Source: Mycolicibacterium sp. CBMA 234
GTDB lineage: Bacteria; Actinomycetota; Actinomycetes; Mycobacteriales; Mycobacteriaceae
Direction of reading: 5' to 3'
NCBI RefSeq assembly: GCF_009729415.1
Contig: NZ_MPKW01000003.1
Span: forward strand, 62,001-126,000
DNA: 64,000 nt
The translations under genes and the position numbers were made by a program. Under the pieces are notes generated by a model. The model was not told the DNA's origin, did no database searches, and saw nothing but the letters and a program-made list of their open reading frames with translations. Of this stretch, positions 19,227 through 28,270 are shown one piece after another (positions within the stretch are counted from its first letter, which is position 1; every line of letters begins with the position of its first letter).

Positions 19227-20636
19227 TCAGTCGATCTCGCCGGTCAGATCGAACTCGGTCAATGTCCGGGCGACCAGGTCACGCAACGCAGCCTTGGTAG
19301 TCACGCCGCCGGGCTGGTATGCCAGGACGTGGATGCAAACCTTGCCCAGCGCCGGCGCTGTGAGGAACTGCACCTGCAGCTGGCCGCCGATGCGCTCTAG
19401 CCATTGTCGCGTCGCATGCTGCCTGGTCCCGCGCGCGAACCCGTACGCGCACTGCGTCCCGTCGGGACGGGATATGTCCCAGCCGACATCGCCGAAGTTC
19501 GAACAGACCACCGGGTGATCGGGGTCGTCGAGCGCCCAATTGACCAGCTGGCTCCACAGCTTGTTCGGGGTGAACGGGGTCAGCGCGGCCAGCTGTGCCG
19601 AGTCGTCCGGTGCCTCTTTGGCTGCCTGCAGTGCCTGCTTGGTATCGGCGCGGACGCCGCTCAGGTCCGTCGTCACCACTGTCGGGTCGACTCGGACGCG
19701 GGCGAAGGACACCGCGACTGCCCGGGTGTCACCGAAGGTGCGGTCATTGACAATGGTCTGCACGCAGACCTTGCCGTCACCGCCATGTCGAAAACCGGTG
19801 GCGTCCCCGAGTTTTGCGGTGACCGCGGCGGCCAGCGTATTTGTCACTCCGCCAAGAGCTTTCGCCCGCGCTTCCCAGTCGTCGATGGCGACCCAGGCGG
19901 ATACTCCGGGCAACACGACATGCTCATCGCCAGCGGCTCCGATGACGGCGGCGGGCCGCGACCCGTCGGTTCGGGGATCCTCTCGCTGGCGTCGGCGGGC
20001 TTCCTTTGCCGCCTCGACAAGTGCGCGGGCCGCCCCGGGGACGTCCCGGGCGGCTTGGCGGGCATCCTCGAGCAGCGCCTGCCGGCGAGTGCGTGATCCT
20101 GGCGCCGGGTAGTCCGGACGGTTGCCGACGCCCAGGATTGCCTGAACCACTTCGACCGCGGCGCCGATGCCGTCCATCACGTAATGGGACATCACTAGGG
20201 AGATTGCTGTTGAGCCGTCGGTGACGGGAAGGATGGCGAGTTGCCAGTTAGGTCCGCTTTCTGGATCGACGGGCCATTGCGATCGCTCATCGAACCAGTC
20301 GGTGACCTCGGCGCGCGGCCGGGCCTGCGGCGCGATGTCGATGTCCGCCGCTCGCTGCGCCGCGACCCACCGGTACCGGCCGAAAGGCAGGGGCGAGCGT
20401 TCGATCAGCCGTCCCAGCATCCCGCGGTTGAGGTTCTGGTGCAGGCGTTTCAGTCCCTCGAGGTCGACGGGCCGCTCATAGAGCCAGCAAACCTGCATGA
20501 CCTCTTTCTGGCCGGCGGCGCGGTGCCCCGCGTAGAAGCCCTGATCCAGCAATGCGAGCCGATTGTCCAGTGTCGCATCGCCATTGGATGTCGGGCCCGT
20601 CGCAGACGCGTCTGAGACACGTACGTGAGATGTCAC
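19227..20636 (-). CDS. Condensation-type (PapA/WS-DGAT-like) acyltransferase
   Basis: This 469-residue protein carries MSHYVMDGIG, the HxxxDG catalytic motif shared by NRPS condensation domains, polyketide-associated (Pap) acyltransferases and wax-ester synthases. It also has PVVCSNFGDVGWD near the second half, equivalent to the DFGWG region. Such enzymes transfer an acyl or peptidyl group from a thioester to a hydroxyl or amine. In this cluster it could O-acylate the product or release it from the NRPS, which lacks a TE. Start: GTG at 20634-20636 with GGAGG seven bases upstream. It is divergent from the sulfotransferase. Confidence 0.75.
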   Translation of the reverse strand: MTSHVRVSDASATGPTSNGDATLDNRLALLDQGFYAGHRAAGQKEVMQVCWLYERPVDLEGLKRLHQNLNRGMLGRLIERSPLPFGRYRWVAAQRAADIDIAPQARPRAEVTDWFDERSQWPVDPESGPNWQLAILPVTDGSTAISLVMSHYVMDGIGAAVEVVQAILGVGNRPDYPAPGSRTRRQALLEDARQAARDVPGAARALVEAAKEARRRQREDPRTDGSRPAAVIGAAGDEHVVLPGVSAWVAIDDWEARAKALGGVTNTLAAAVTAKLGDATGFRHGGDGKVCVQTIVNDRTFGDTRAVAVSFARVRVDPTVVTTDLSGVRADTKQALQAAKEAPDDSAQLAALTPFTPNKLWSQLVNWALDDPDHPVVCSNFGDVGWDISRPDGTQCAYGFARGTRQHATRQWLERIGGQLQVQFLTAPALGKVCIHVLAYQPGGVTTKAALRDLVARTLTEFDLTGEID

Positions 20637-20858
20637 TGACTAACCTCCGATGATGCGGGATTGGCCCCCGTGACGGCGTCGGCCTGGGTGGGGGATGACG
20701 AGATCGAACCGGTCGGTTCAGTGCGCGGTAGCCGCCCGCCGACGCCGGGGAGCGCGGCTCGCGCGGGCGAGGAAACTGCCTGGGCAGTCCCTGTTAAAGC
20801 CCTGAGTGCGTTCCGCGCCGGTCCGCTTACCAGCGAGTTTGTCCAATTCGGATACATA

Positions 20859-20874
20859 TTGACGTTACCGTAAC
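20859..20874. promoter_or_regulatory. Cluster palindrome copy 2 (acyltransferase/sulfotransferase divergent region)
   Basis: TTGACG-TTAC-CGTAAC. On the minus strand it reads TTACGGTAACGTCAATAT, sharing ACGTCAAT with the mbtH and gtf copies. It lies 14 bp before the sulfotransferase start, inside any promoter for that gene, and 223 bp from the acyltransferase start. Confidence 0.45.
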
Positions 20875-20887
20875 CTAATCTGCGCCT

Positions 20888-21949
20888 ATGGCAAGGAGGC
20901 GACGGGTTGCCGCGAGTTCCGCGGCGACGTCAGCATTCGCCAGCCGATCGGAAATCGTTATCGATCGATCCGGACTGCCGGAGGCAACTGCCGTTCGCCC
21001 GGTCATCCTGTTCGTCGTCGGTTTCGGTCGGTCTGGAACTTCAGCTCTGACACGGGTGCTCTCGCTGTGTGGTGCCAAGCTGCCCCCTGGGTTACTGGGG
21101 GCCACCGGAGCCAATCCGCGCGGTTATTGGGAACCGCGACAAGCCATATATCTCAATGAGGAGATTCTGCGGGGCCGCGGCAGCTCCGGCTACGACATGT
21201 CGCTGCGCACCAATGATGAAGGCTTGTTCGACGCCGAACGAAACGCCGACTACGTTGCCAAGCTCAGAGCGCATCTTGCGGCGCTGCCGGCCGCGCGGCT
21301 GACGGTCATCAAGGAACCGAAACTTACCGCGGTGTCCCGCTTGTGGTTCGAAGCGGCGCGGCAGGCGGGATACGACGTTGCGACCGTGATCGCGGTACGC
21401 CATCCGCAGGAGGTCGTCGAGTCGGTAGCCAACCGTGCCAGCAGCCAGTACTACGTGCGGGACTCGCCGGAGCTCACGTTGGCCTGGTGGCTCAAATTCA
21501 CCTTGCTGGCTGAGCGGAGCACTCGTGGACTGCCAAGGGTTTTCGTCGAGTATGCCAACCTGCTCGAGGACTGGCGCAGCGAAGTCAAGCGGATATCCGT
21601 CGCGCTGTCAGTCGATCTGAACGCCTCGGACGACGACGCGATCGAGAATTTCCTGACCGCCGACCTGCGCCACTATGAATACCTCGGACCGGTCCCGGAG
21701 CCCTTCGGCACGGACTGGGTTTCGTCGGTCTACCTGGCGTTGAGCGCGGCCGCGCGTGACGAGCCATGGGACCAGTCCGATCTCGATCGGGTCTACCAGG
21801 CATATCGAGTGGGTGAGCGGGGCTTCAGCCGGGCGTTCGAGGACCATCACCGGTACCGCACGCTGAACCGTTTGATGCCACTGGTTTTCGTGAAGGCGGG
21901 TCTGGCGGTCCTCGCGCTGGCTCACCGGCGGCGAGGCACCTGGGCCTGA
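20888..21949 (+). CDS. PAPS-dependent sulfotransferase
   Basis: The 353-residue protein has the 5'-phosphosulfate-binding loop VVGFGRSGTSALTRVL near residue 45 and a downstream AVRHPQEVVESVANR segment matching the 3'-phosphate-binding region with the conserved Arg and Ser. This is the sulfotransferase_1/3 fold using PAPS as donor. Family members in mycobacteria sulfate trehalose and other glycolipids. As first gene of a plus-strand run with gtf and methyltransferase genes it probably sulfates a sugar hydroxyl of the cluster lipopeptide. Sulfated GPLs have been described in M. fortuitum. A TAATCT box 6 bp upstream of the ATG could give a leaderless mRNA. Confidence 0.82.
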   Translation: MARRRRVAASSAATSAFASRSEIVIDRSGLPEATAVRPVILFVVGFGRSGTSALTRVLSLCGAKLPPGLLGATGANPRGYWEPRQAIYLNEEILRGRGSSGYDMSLRTNDEGLFDAERNADYVAKLRAHLAALPAARLTVIKEPKLTAVSRLWFEAARQAGYDVATVIAVRHPQEVVESVANRASSQYYVRDSPELTLAWWLKFTLLAERSTRGLPRVFVEYANLLEDWRSEVKRISVALSVDLNASDDDAIENFLTADLRHYEYLGPVPEPFGTDWVSSVYLALSAAARDEPWDQSDLDRVYQAYRVGERGFSRAFEDHHRYRTLNRLMPLVFVKAGLAVLALAHRRRGTWA

Positions 21950-21982
21950 CACCGACGGACGAGTGAAAGGTTCGGATACTGC

Positions 21983-23281
21983 ATGAGATTTGTGCTGGCG
22001 TTCTACGGAACTCGCGGCGACGTGGAGCCGGGTATCGCCCTGGGGTGCGAGTTGATGCGCCGAGGGCATGACGTGTGTGTCGCGGTCCCGCCTGACCTGA
22101 TCGGGTTCGCCGAGTCGGTTGGTCTTACGGCGGTGGCCTACGGGCCGGACAACCAGGCTTGGTTGGAATCGACGCGGAACTTCTGGGGTCGGGTCTTTCG
22201 CAATGTCTGGCGGATCAGGGAGGTGCGGCGCTTGTTGCGGGAATCCCGCGAGCCGGGCTTGAGGGCGTGGGCCGAGATGAGCCGGACGCTGACCACGCTG
22301 GCCGCACGGGCTGATGTGCTGGTGACTGGCATGAGTTACCAGGAGCTCGTCGCCACCGTCGCGGAGTATCGAAATGTTCCGCTGGCCACACTGCTGTGGT
22401 TTCCGATTCGGGTCAACGGCCGACTGGTTCCGAATCTGCCTCCGGCAGCGGTCCGCGCGGCGATGAGGGTGTACGACCGGCTGGTTTGGCGCGGCGTGCG
22501 GAAGGCGGAGGCTGCGCAGCGACTTGAGCTGGGGCTACCGAGGGCTACGGGCCCGGCGCCGCAGCGCATCGCCGAACTCGGATCGTTGGAGATCCAGGGC
22601 TATGACGCTGTGTGTTTTCCCGGGCTGGCCGACGAATGGGCGCAATGGGGTGAGCTGCGCCCATTCGTCGGAACGCTGACGCTCGAGTTGGCGACGCCTG
22701 CCGACGCCGAGGTGACGTCGTGGATCGCTGCGGGCACGCCGCCGATCTTCTTTGGGTTCGGCAGCATTCCGGTTGAGTCCCCGGCCGACACCATCGCGAT
22801 GATCGCCGGGGCCTGTGCGCAGCTGGGTGAGCGGGCGTTGGTCGGCGCCGGCTGGAGCGACTTCGCCGATGTTTCCGAATACGACCACGTCAAGGTGGTG
22901 GGTGCGGTGAACTACGCGACCATCTTTCCGGCCTGCCGAGCGGTCGTGCACCACGGTGGGGCGGGCACCACGGCCGCCGGGCTGCGAGCCGGGGTTCCTG
23001 CGCTGATTCTCTGGATGGCCGATGTCCAGCTGATCTGGGGCACGGCGGTCAAGCGACTGAAAGTAGGTGCGGCCCGGCGCTTTTCGTCGGCGACGGAGGC
23101 AACCCTGGTTGCGGATCTGCGCACCATTCTGGCCCCTGATTACGCGGCCCGGGCACGCGAGCTCGCCGGCCGCGTCACCACGGCCGCCGAAGGTGTCGAG
23201 GCGGCCGCGGACTGTCTGGAGAGCCACGCGCTCCGGCAGCGCCGTGCTGGTCGGGTCCCCGTCGACATCGTCGACGATTGA
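21983..23281 (+). CDS. GPL-type GT1 glycosyltransferase (Gtf)
   Basis: The 432-residue UDP/TDP-sugar glycosyltransferase of family GT1 starts MRFVLAFYGTRGDVEPGIAL, the N-terminal loop of mycobacterial Gtf and Rv1524/Rv1526c-type enzymes. It ends with the donor-binding region YATIFPACRAVVHHGGAGTT. Relatives transfer 6-deoxytalose or rhamnose to the Thr or terminal amino alcohol of GPLs. Together with 28271 and 43780 there are three Gtfs, so two or three sugars on the peptide are expected. It is 33 bp downstream of the sulfotransferase stop and likely co-transcribed. Confidence 0.9.
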   Translation: MRFVLAFYGTRGDVEPGIALGCELMRRGHDVCVAVPPDLIGFAESVGLTAVAYGPDNQAWLESTRNFWGRVFRNVWRIREVRRLLRESREPGLRAWAEMSRTLTTLAARADVLVTGMSYQELVATVAEYRNVPLATLLWFPIRVNGRLVPNLPPAAVRAAMRVYDRLVWRGVRKAEAAQRLELGLPRATGPAPQRIAELGSLEIQGYDAVCFPGLADEWAQWGELRPFVGTLTLELATPADAEVTSWIAAGTPPIFFGFGSIPVESPADTIAMIAGACAQLGERALVGAGWSDFADVSEYDHVKVVGAVNYATIFPACRAVVHHGGAGTTAAGLRAGVPALILWMADVQLIWGTAVKRLKVGAARRFSSATEATLVADLRTILAPDYAARARELAGRVTTAAEGVEAAADCLESHALRQRRAGRVPVDIVDD

Positions 23282-23344
23282 GTCCGGGCTCGAACTGGGG
23301 GAAGTTGGACCCGGAGAAACTTTGGATCCCGTTCCGGGATTTTA

Positions 23345-23360
23345 CTGACGATGTCGTCAA
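23345..23360. promoter_or_regulatory. Cluster palindrome copy 3 (upstream of TylF-type methyltransferase)
   Basis: CTGACG-ATGT-CGTCAA differs from TTGACG-N4-CGTCAA by only one base. It lies 53 bp before the methyltransferase start, in the 131-bp gap after gtf, which suggests an internal promoter here. Confidence 0.5.
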
Positions 23361-23412
23361 TTGGTGTTTAGAGTCAGCGCAGCTACTGCCCCCATGCGAG
23401 ACGAGGCACATC

Positions 23413-24228
23413 TTGACCATCACCGACTATGACGTCCGATCGCTGTATCTCGACCTGCTCCGGCGGAATCTCACCAGATTCGGCATGCATGAAAGAGTGC
23501 CCTCGGATTGGCCGCTGCGGCGACGCGTGCTGCTCAAGACCGTGAACAGTCTGAGTCCGCGGCTGCGGGGTACGACGGTGCGGGACCAGCGTGAGCAGCG
23601 TGCGCTTGGCCTCGACTGGCCGGCCGAGGCCGAGACCATGATCGGAATGAAGAGGCTCACCAGCCTGCAGCAGTGCGTCGAGACTGTACTGGCCGACGAC
23701 ATCCCGGGGGATCTGATCGAATGCGGTGTCTGGCGCGGTGGGGCCTGCATCCTGATGCGCGCGGTCCTCGCGGCATATGGTGATCACAGCCGAAGCGTGT
23801 GGCTGGCTGATTCTTTCCAGGGCGTGCCGCGCTCGGACCCCGATAATTACAAGGCGGACAAAGGGATCCGGGCGGAATTGGCCGCCGGCATCCTGGGGGT
23901 CTCGGAAGCCGAGGTGCGGGCGAACTTCGAGCGGTACGGTCTGCTCGACGACCAGGTCCGCTTCTTGCCCGGCTGGTTCAAAGACACCCTTGAGGATGCC
24001 CCGATCGAGCAGATCTCGTTGTTGCGACTCGACGGTGATCTGTATGAGTCCACCATCCAGGCGCTGGACGCGCTCTATCCGAGGCTGTCTCCGGGAGGGT
24101 TCTGCGTCGTCGACGACTACCTCGCGGTCGGCGCGTGCGAGCAGGCAGTCACCGACTACCGCGCCGAGCATGGGATCACCGCGAAGATCGAGAATATCGA
24201 TGGCACTGGTGTGCTGTGGCGCAAGTGA
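23413..24228 (+). CDS. TylF/MycF-type sugar O-methyltransferase
   Basis: The 271-residue class I SAM methyltransferase of the macrocin O-methyltransferase family has DYDVRSLYLDLLRRNLTRFG at the N-terminus, GDLIECGVWRGGACILMRA as SAM-binding motif I, and RLDGDLYESTIQALDALYP with the metal-binding Asp. Homologues in GPL loci (Rmt proteins) methylate rhamnose hydroxyls. Start: TTG at 23413 with GAGG six bases upstream begins at the family N-terminus; the frame opens earlier but that 45-residue extension has no family resemblance and contains palindrome copy 3. Confidence 0.87.
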   Translation: MTITDYDVRSLYLDLLRRNLTRFGMHERVPSDWPLRRRVLLKTVNSLSPRLRGTTVRDQREQRALGLDWPAEAETMIGMKRLTSLQQCVETVLADDIPGDLIECGVWRGGACILMRAVLAAYGDHSRSVWLADSFQGVPRSDPDNYKADKGIRAELAAGILGVSEAEVRANFERYGLLDDQVRFLPGWFKDTLEDAPIEQISLLRLDGDLYESTIQALDALYPRLSPGGFCVVDDYLAVGACEQAVTDYRAEHGITAKIENIDGTGVLWRK

Positions 24229-24294
24229 ATTCGGATGCGGCGCAGATTCGAGTGACCGGAATCGGCCCCTAGCATCGACTCCTCGACTGACGAC

Positions 24295-25338
24295 GTGACG
24301 CCGATCCGGATCGGCGTCCTTGGCGCAGCCCGCATCGCACCACTGGCGCTGGTCCAACCGGCTCGGGAGTGCGGCGAGGTCGTGGTGGCGGCGGTGGCCG
24401 CGCGGGATGCTTCACGCGGTCATGCCTTTGCCACGCGCAACGGCATCGGCAAGGTGCACGACAGCTATCAGGCGTTGATCAGCGATCCTGACCTCGATGC
24501 GGTGTATATCCCGCTGCCAAATGGCTTGCACGGCAAGTGGACTCGGGCCGCGATTGACGCGGGCAAGCATGTGCTGTGCGAAAAACCGTTCACGGCCAAC
24601 GCCGATGAGGCCCGGGAGATCGCCGGGCTGGCCGCAGGCTCGGATCGGGTGGTGATGGAGGCATTTCATTACCGCTACCACCCATTGGTGCAACGCGTCG
24701 TGGAGATCATCGCCTCGGGCGAGCTCGGCCGTCTGGAACGGGTGGACGTCGCTTTCTGCTTCCCGTTGCCGAAGTTCACCGACATCCGTTACAACTACGG
24801 TCTGGCCGGCGGCTCGACCATGGACGCCGGCTGCTACGCGGTCCACATGGCGCGCACGTTCGGTGGTTGCACCCCGGACGTTGTTTCGGCACACGCGCAA
24901 CTTCGCGACCCACAGGTGGATCGGGCGATGACCGCCGAGTTGAGGTTTCCCGGTGGCCATACCGGCCGGGTGCGCTGCTCCATGTGGTCATCGGACCTGC
25001 TGCGGGTCAGCGCCCGGGTGATCGGCGATCGCGGCGAGGTGCGAGTGCTCAATCCGGTGCTGCCGCATATTTTTCACCGCCTATCCATCCGATCGGTCGG
25101 CGGCAAGCGGGTGGAGCGGTTTTCACGTCGCACGTCCTACGCGTATCAGCTCGATGCCTTTGCCGCGGCAGTGCTGCGTGGGCAGCCGGTGCTGACCACG
25201 CCGGCGGACGCGATCGAGAACATGGGCGTCATCGACGCGATCTACCGGGCCGCAGGCCTGCCGATCCGGATGCCGCAACGAACACCAAAACACCCACAGA
25301 AGGGACGAGGCACAGGTGATGAAGAGGCGCGAAAGTAG
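24295..25338 (+). CDS. Gfo/Idh/MocA-family NAD(P)-dependent oxidoreductase (copy 1)
   Basis: The 347-residue protein starts TPIRIGVLGAARIAPLAL, the GxGxxA-type Rossmann motif, with the family hallmark GKHVLCEKPFTANADEA and the C-terminal domain motif GGSTMDAGCYAVHMAR, in which D and the downstream H are likely catalytic. Such enzymes oxidise or reduce sugar nucleotides or free sugars (3-keto sugars, UDP-amino-sugar acids). Start GTG at 24295. The tail after IRMPQ is basic and likely disordered. A tandem paralogue begins 8 bp downstream. The pair may act sequentially on one NDP-sugar. Confidence 0.83.
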   Translation: MTPIRIGVLGAARIAPLALVQPARECGEVVVAAVAARDASRGHAFATRNGIGKVHDSYQALISDPDLDAVYIPLPNGLHGKWTRAAIDAGKHVLCEKPFTANADEAREIAGLAAGSDRVVMEAFHYRYHPLVQRVVEIIASGELGRLERVDVAFCFPLPKFTDIRYNYGLAGGSTMDAGCYAVHMARTFGGCTPDVVSAHAQLRDPQVDRAMTAELRFPGGHTGRVRCSMWSSDLLRVSARVIGDRGEVRVLNPVLPHIFHRLSIRSVGGKRVERFSRRTSYAYQLDAFAAAVLRGQPVLTTPADAIENMGVIDAIYRAAGLPIRMPQRTPKHPQKGRGTGDEEARK

Positions 25339-25346
25339 ATGGATCC

Positions 25347-26345
25347 GTGACTGATGGCACGGGCCCGGTTCGGATCGGCATTCTGGGTGCATCGAGCTAC
25401 GCACCGACCACGCTGCTCAACCCTGCCAAGGGAAACGACGAGGTCGAGATAGCTGCGGTGGGGTCGCGCGATCTTGGCAGCGCTCGGGAATTCGCTGACC
25501 GGCACGGCATAGCCCGAGCACATGGCACGCTGGAGGCCCTGGTCGCCGATCCGGATCTGGACGCGGTGTACGTCCTGCTGCCGACCAGCCTGCATGGCAG
25601 GTGGACTCGAGCCGCACTTGACGCGGGTAAGCATGTGCTCTGTGAGAAGCCTTTCGTCGCCAATGCCGACGAGGCCCGGGAAGTGGCCGAGCAGGCCGCC
25701 AAATCAGACCGGGTTGTGATGGAGGCAATCCAGTTCCGGCACCATCCGCTGACTTTGCGAGTCGAGGAACTCATCGCCGCTGGAGCCATCGGCAAGCTGC
25801 AGCGGGTGGACATCGACTTGTGTGTGCTGCTGCCGACTTTCAAGGGCAATTGCTACAACTACGACTTCGCCGGTGGCGCCATGATGGATGCCGGCAGTTA
25901 TGTCGCCAACATGGCCCGCACATTTGGCGGCTCGACCCCGGAAGTTGTTTCGGCGCAGGCGAAACTGATAGCTCCGCGGGTGGATCGGGCGATGACCGCC
26001 GAGTTGCGTTACGCGGCGGGGCACGTCGGCCGGATTCGGTGCGCGCTGTGGTCGGGAAATCTGTTTCGGGCCAGGGCCAGAGTGGTCGGCGACCGCGGCG
26101 AGCTGCGTTGGTTGAGTCCGGCGGCACCGAACCTGTTCCCTCGCTTGTCGATCCGCTCGCATGGCACAACGCGGGTCGAGCGTTTTCCGCGCCGCACCAC
26201 CTACGACTATCAGCTGGACGCGTTCGCCGCGTCGGTATTGCGCGGGGTTCCGGTACGCACCACACCCGATGACGCGGTCGAGAATCTGACCCTCATCGAC
26301 GCGGTCTACCGTGCCGCCGGTCTGCCGGTGCGGATGCCGAGCTGA
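25347..26345 (+). CDS. Gfo/Idh/MocA-family NAD(P)-dependent oxidoreductase (copy 2)
   Basis: The 332-residue paralogue of the preceding gene shares GKHVLCEKPFVANADEA, a GGAMMDAGSYVANMARTFGG motif, and the C-terminal sequence YQLDAFAASVLRG. Copy 1 has CYAVHMA where this copy has SYVANMA, so the predicted catalytic His is absent here and the two may do different half-reactions. GTG start at 25347. It ends 61 bp before the convergent GMC oxidoreductase stop. The substrate is unknown; the neighbourhood suggests nucleotide-sugar processing. Confidence 0.82.
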   Translation: MTDGTGPVRIGILGASSYAPTTLLNPAKGNDEVEIAAVGSRDLGSAREFADRHGIARAHGTLEALVADPDLDAVYVLLPTSLHGRWTRAALDAGKHVLCEKPFVANADEAREVAEQAAKSDRVVMEAIQFRHHPLTLRVEELIAAGAIGKLQRVDIDLCVLLPTFKGNCYNYDFAGGAMMDAGSYVANMARTFGGSTPEVVSAQAKLIAPRVDRAMTAELRYAAGHVGRIRCALWSGNLFRARARVVGDRGELRWLSPAAPNLFPRLSIRSHGTTRVERFPRRTTYDYQLDAFAASVLRGVPVRTTPDDAVENLTLIDAVYRAAGLPVRMPS

Positions 26346-26405
26346 CGGCTGCGTGCTGCGGCCGTCGACGGTACGCCGCCAGATCGTCGGGAGCGCGATC
26401 ATCTA

Positions 26406-28127
26406 TCAGGTGGTGAAACACACCTGATCGATGTGGGCGGCCACCCGTAAAGCGTTGGCCGCGACTGTCAGGCTGGGGTTCAAGCCGGCGCTGGAGGGGA
26501 AGAACGACGTGTCCACCACGTAGAGGTTGGCCACTTCATGGGCCCGGTTATTCGGATCCAAGACGCTCGTAGTCGGGTCGGTGCCGAAGCGGACGGTGCC
26601 GCAGACATGGCCCAGGTTGGCGTTGTCTTTGCCGTTGCCGAGCGCCATCTTCCGGAATGGCTGCAGTGTCTCTTTGAACCGCCGCAGGAACGCTCCATGG
26701 CGTTGAATCTCATTGGCGTGCAGTCGATACTGCATACGCAGCCGTTGGCGTCCGTCGGTGCCGGGTCGCACGGATGGCAGCACCCGGTTATCCAGGTACG
26801 GCAGATCCTCCATCATCGCGGCCAGGATCAGGCCACCGCTGAAGAATCGGTCGTAGACCTGGCGCACTGCCGGTTTCATGGCGCGTAGTGCCTGTCCGCG
26901 TGCACCCGGGCGGTTGGTCAGCATCTCCATGGGCGGTAGCGCGCCGAAAGATTGCACTGTGCCGTATTTCTGGCCTTCGCAGAAATAGAAATCGTTGAAG
27001 CCGATCTCCTTGTTGGCGGCCGTGATCCGGCTGTCGGGTTCGGGCCAGATCTCGATCGGGTCCAGCAGATGACGCATCAGGTTGCGGCCCACCCAGTCCG
27101 AGCCGTTGGCCAATCCGGCCGGCCAGTCGCCCGAACGGGAATTGAGCAGTAGCACCGGGGTGGCCAGCGCACCGGCGGCCAATACCACCACTGTGCCCTT
27201 GAGAGTCAATGTGCCAGAAGGGTGTTCGCAGATCACCTCCCGGACATGGGTACGGTCCGCCGCCAGCCGCACGACCCGGCATTGCGTCAGCAACTGGGCG
27301 CCATGCTCGGTGATTGCGGGTAGCACGCCATTGCGTCCGGCGTCGTTCTTGCAGGCCTGGGGGCAGAGATAGGTCTGGCACGTGGTGCAGCCCTCGGCGT
27401 AGTCGCAGGCCATCGGTAGGTGATAAGGATGTAGCCCGAGCGCCGAAAAGTGGTCGACCAGCGGCTGGTTGTCTGCCGAAAACGGCGGTGCCGTAGGAAG
27501 GTCGGCGTCGGCCGCGCCTGGCCGCAGCGGATCGCGCTGACCGCGCACCCCCAGTAGCTTCTCCGCCTCGGAGTACCAGGGCCGCAGCTCGTCGTAGCTG
27601 ATCGGCCAGGCATCCGGCACGGTGGAATCACCGGGGTCGCGGAAGTTCTGCCGGGGCGTGAAATCGCTGGCGAAGAATCGCTCACAGACCATGCCGTAGA
27701 GCGCCGAGGAGCCACCGGTGCCGCTGCCGATGAATGGCACGAACCGCTTCGCGAAGCGGTTCGTGATGTCCTCGACTTCGTCCGTGGTGCGGCCACCGCG
27801 GGCCAGCGCCTCGTAGTAGGACGCTGCCGAGCGGACCGATTGTGGCTCGGCGAGCTCCGGCATCGCGGCACGAATGGTGCCGGGTGTGCCCGGCAGCGTC
27901 GAGCGTCCCTTCTCGACGAATAACACCCGACGGCCTGATTGAGCCAGGCGGTAGCCCAGCATGCCGCCGCCCATGCCGGCGCCGACGATGATCACGTCCC
28001 ACAGCACCCGCTCGGCATCGTGCGGGTCCAGTGCGCCGTCGGCCAAATCGAACTCCTCAGCGTGATGGCCGAACGATTGGCCACAGAACAGACGGTGAGA
28101 AAGTACCCGTCTGGCGGCCGCCGGCAT
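26406..28127 (-). CDS. GMC-family FAD-dependent oxidoreductase
   Basis: The 573-residue flavoprotein has the ADP-binding motif VIIVGAGMGGGMLGYRLAQ near residue 45 and VEKG at the end of the second strand. The GMC C-terminal block includes NLGHVCGTVRFG and NLYVVDTSFFPSSAGLNPSL, the conserved His-Asn region. A Cys-rich stretch (CDYAEGCTTCQTYLCPQACK) resembles cholesterol-oxidase-like or gluconate/fructose dehydrogenase-type GMC proteins and could bind a metal or form disulfides. ATG at 28127 is chosen over the TTG at 28160, which would place palindrome copy 4 inside the gene. It likely oxidises an alcohol on the lipid or sugar. Confidence 0.8.
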   Translation of the reverse strand: MPAAARRVLSHRLFCGQSFGHHAEEFDLADGALDPHDAERVLWDVIIVGAGMGGGMLGYRLAQSGRRVLFVEKGRSTLPGTPGTIRAAMPELAEPQSVRSAASYYEALARGGRTTDEVEDITNRFAKRFVPFIGSGTGGSSALYGMVCERFFASDFTPRQNFRDPGDSTVPDAWPISYDELRPWYSEAEKLLGVRGQRDPLRPGAADADLPTAPPFSADNQPLVDHFSALGLHPYHLPMACDYAEGCTTCQTYLCPQACKNDAGRNGVLPAITEHGAQLLTQCRVVRLAADRTHVREVICEHPSGTLTLKGTVVVLAAGALATPVLLLNSRSGDWPAGLANGSDWVGRNLMRHLLDPIEIWPEPDSRITAANKEIGFNDFYFCEGQKYGTVQSFGALPPMEMLTNRPGARGQALRAMKPAVRQVYDRFFSGGLILAAMMEDLPYLDNRVLPSVRPGTDGRQRLRMQYRLHANEIQRHGAFLRRFKETLQPFRKMALGNGKDNANLGHVCGTVRFGTDPTTSVLDPNNRAHEVANLYVVDTSFFPSSAGLNPSLTVAANALRVAAHIDQVCFTT

Positions 28128-28144
28128 GACGTTTCGCGCAATAA

Positions 28145-28160
28145 TTGGCGACAACGTCAA
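28145..28160. promoter_or_regulatory. Cluster palindrome copy 4 (GMC/gtf divergent region)
   Basis: TTGGCG-ACAA-CGTCAA has one mismatch to the pattern and the same ACAA spacer as the mbtH copy. It is followed by an A/T tract (AAAATCAT). It lies 17 bp from the GMC start and 110 bp from the gtf start. Confidence 0.5.
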
Positions 28161-28270
28161 AAATCATCACGGAAAGCCCAGCCGGCTGGCCGGCAGCAGG
28201 CATAATTGCCGATGCTCCGGGGTGCCTACGGGCCCGGGAACGGCACGAGGACGAAAGGCCAGAAGCCGCT

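Noticed and set aside
28128..28160. TTG start for the GMC gene at 28160
   Set aside because: It would put cluster palindrome copy 4 within the coding sequence and lacks a ribosome-binding site; an ATG lies 11 codons downstream.
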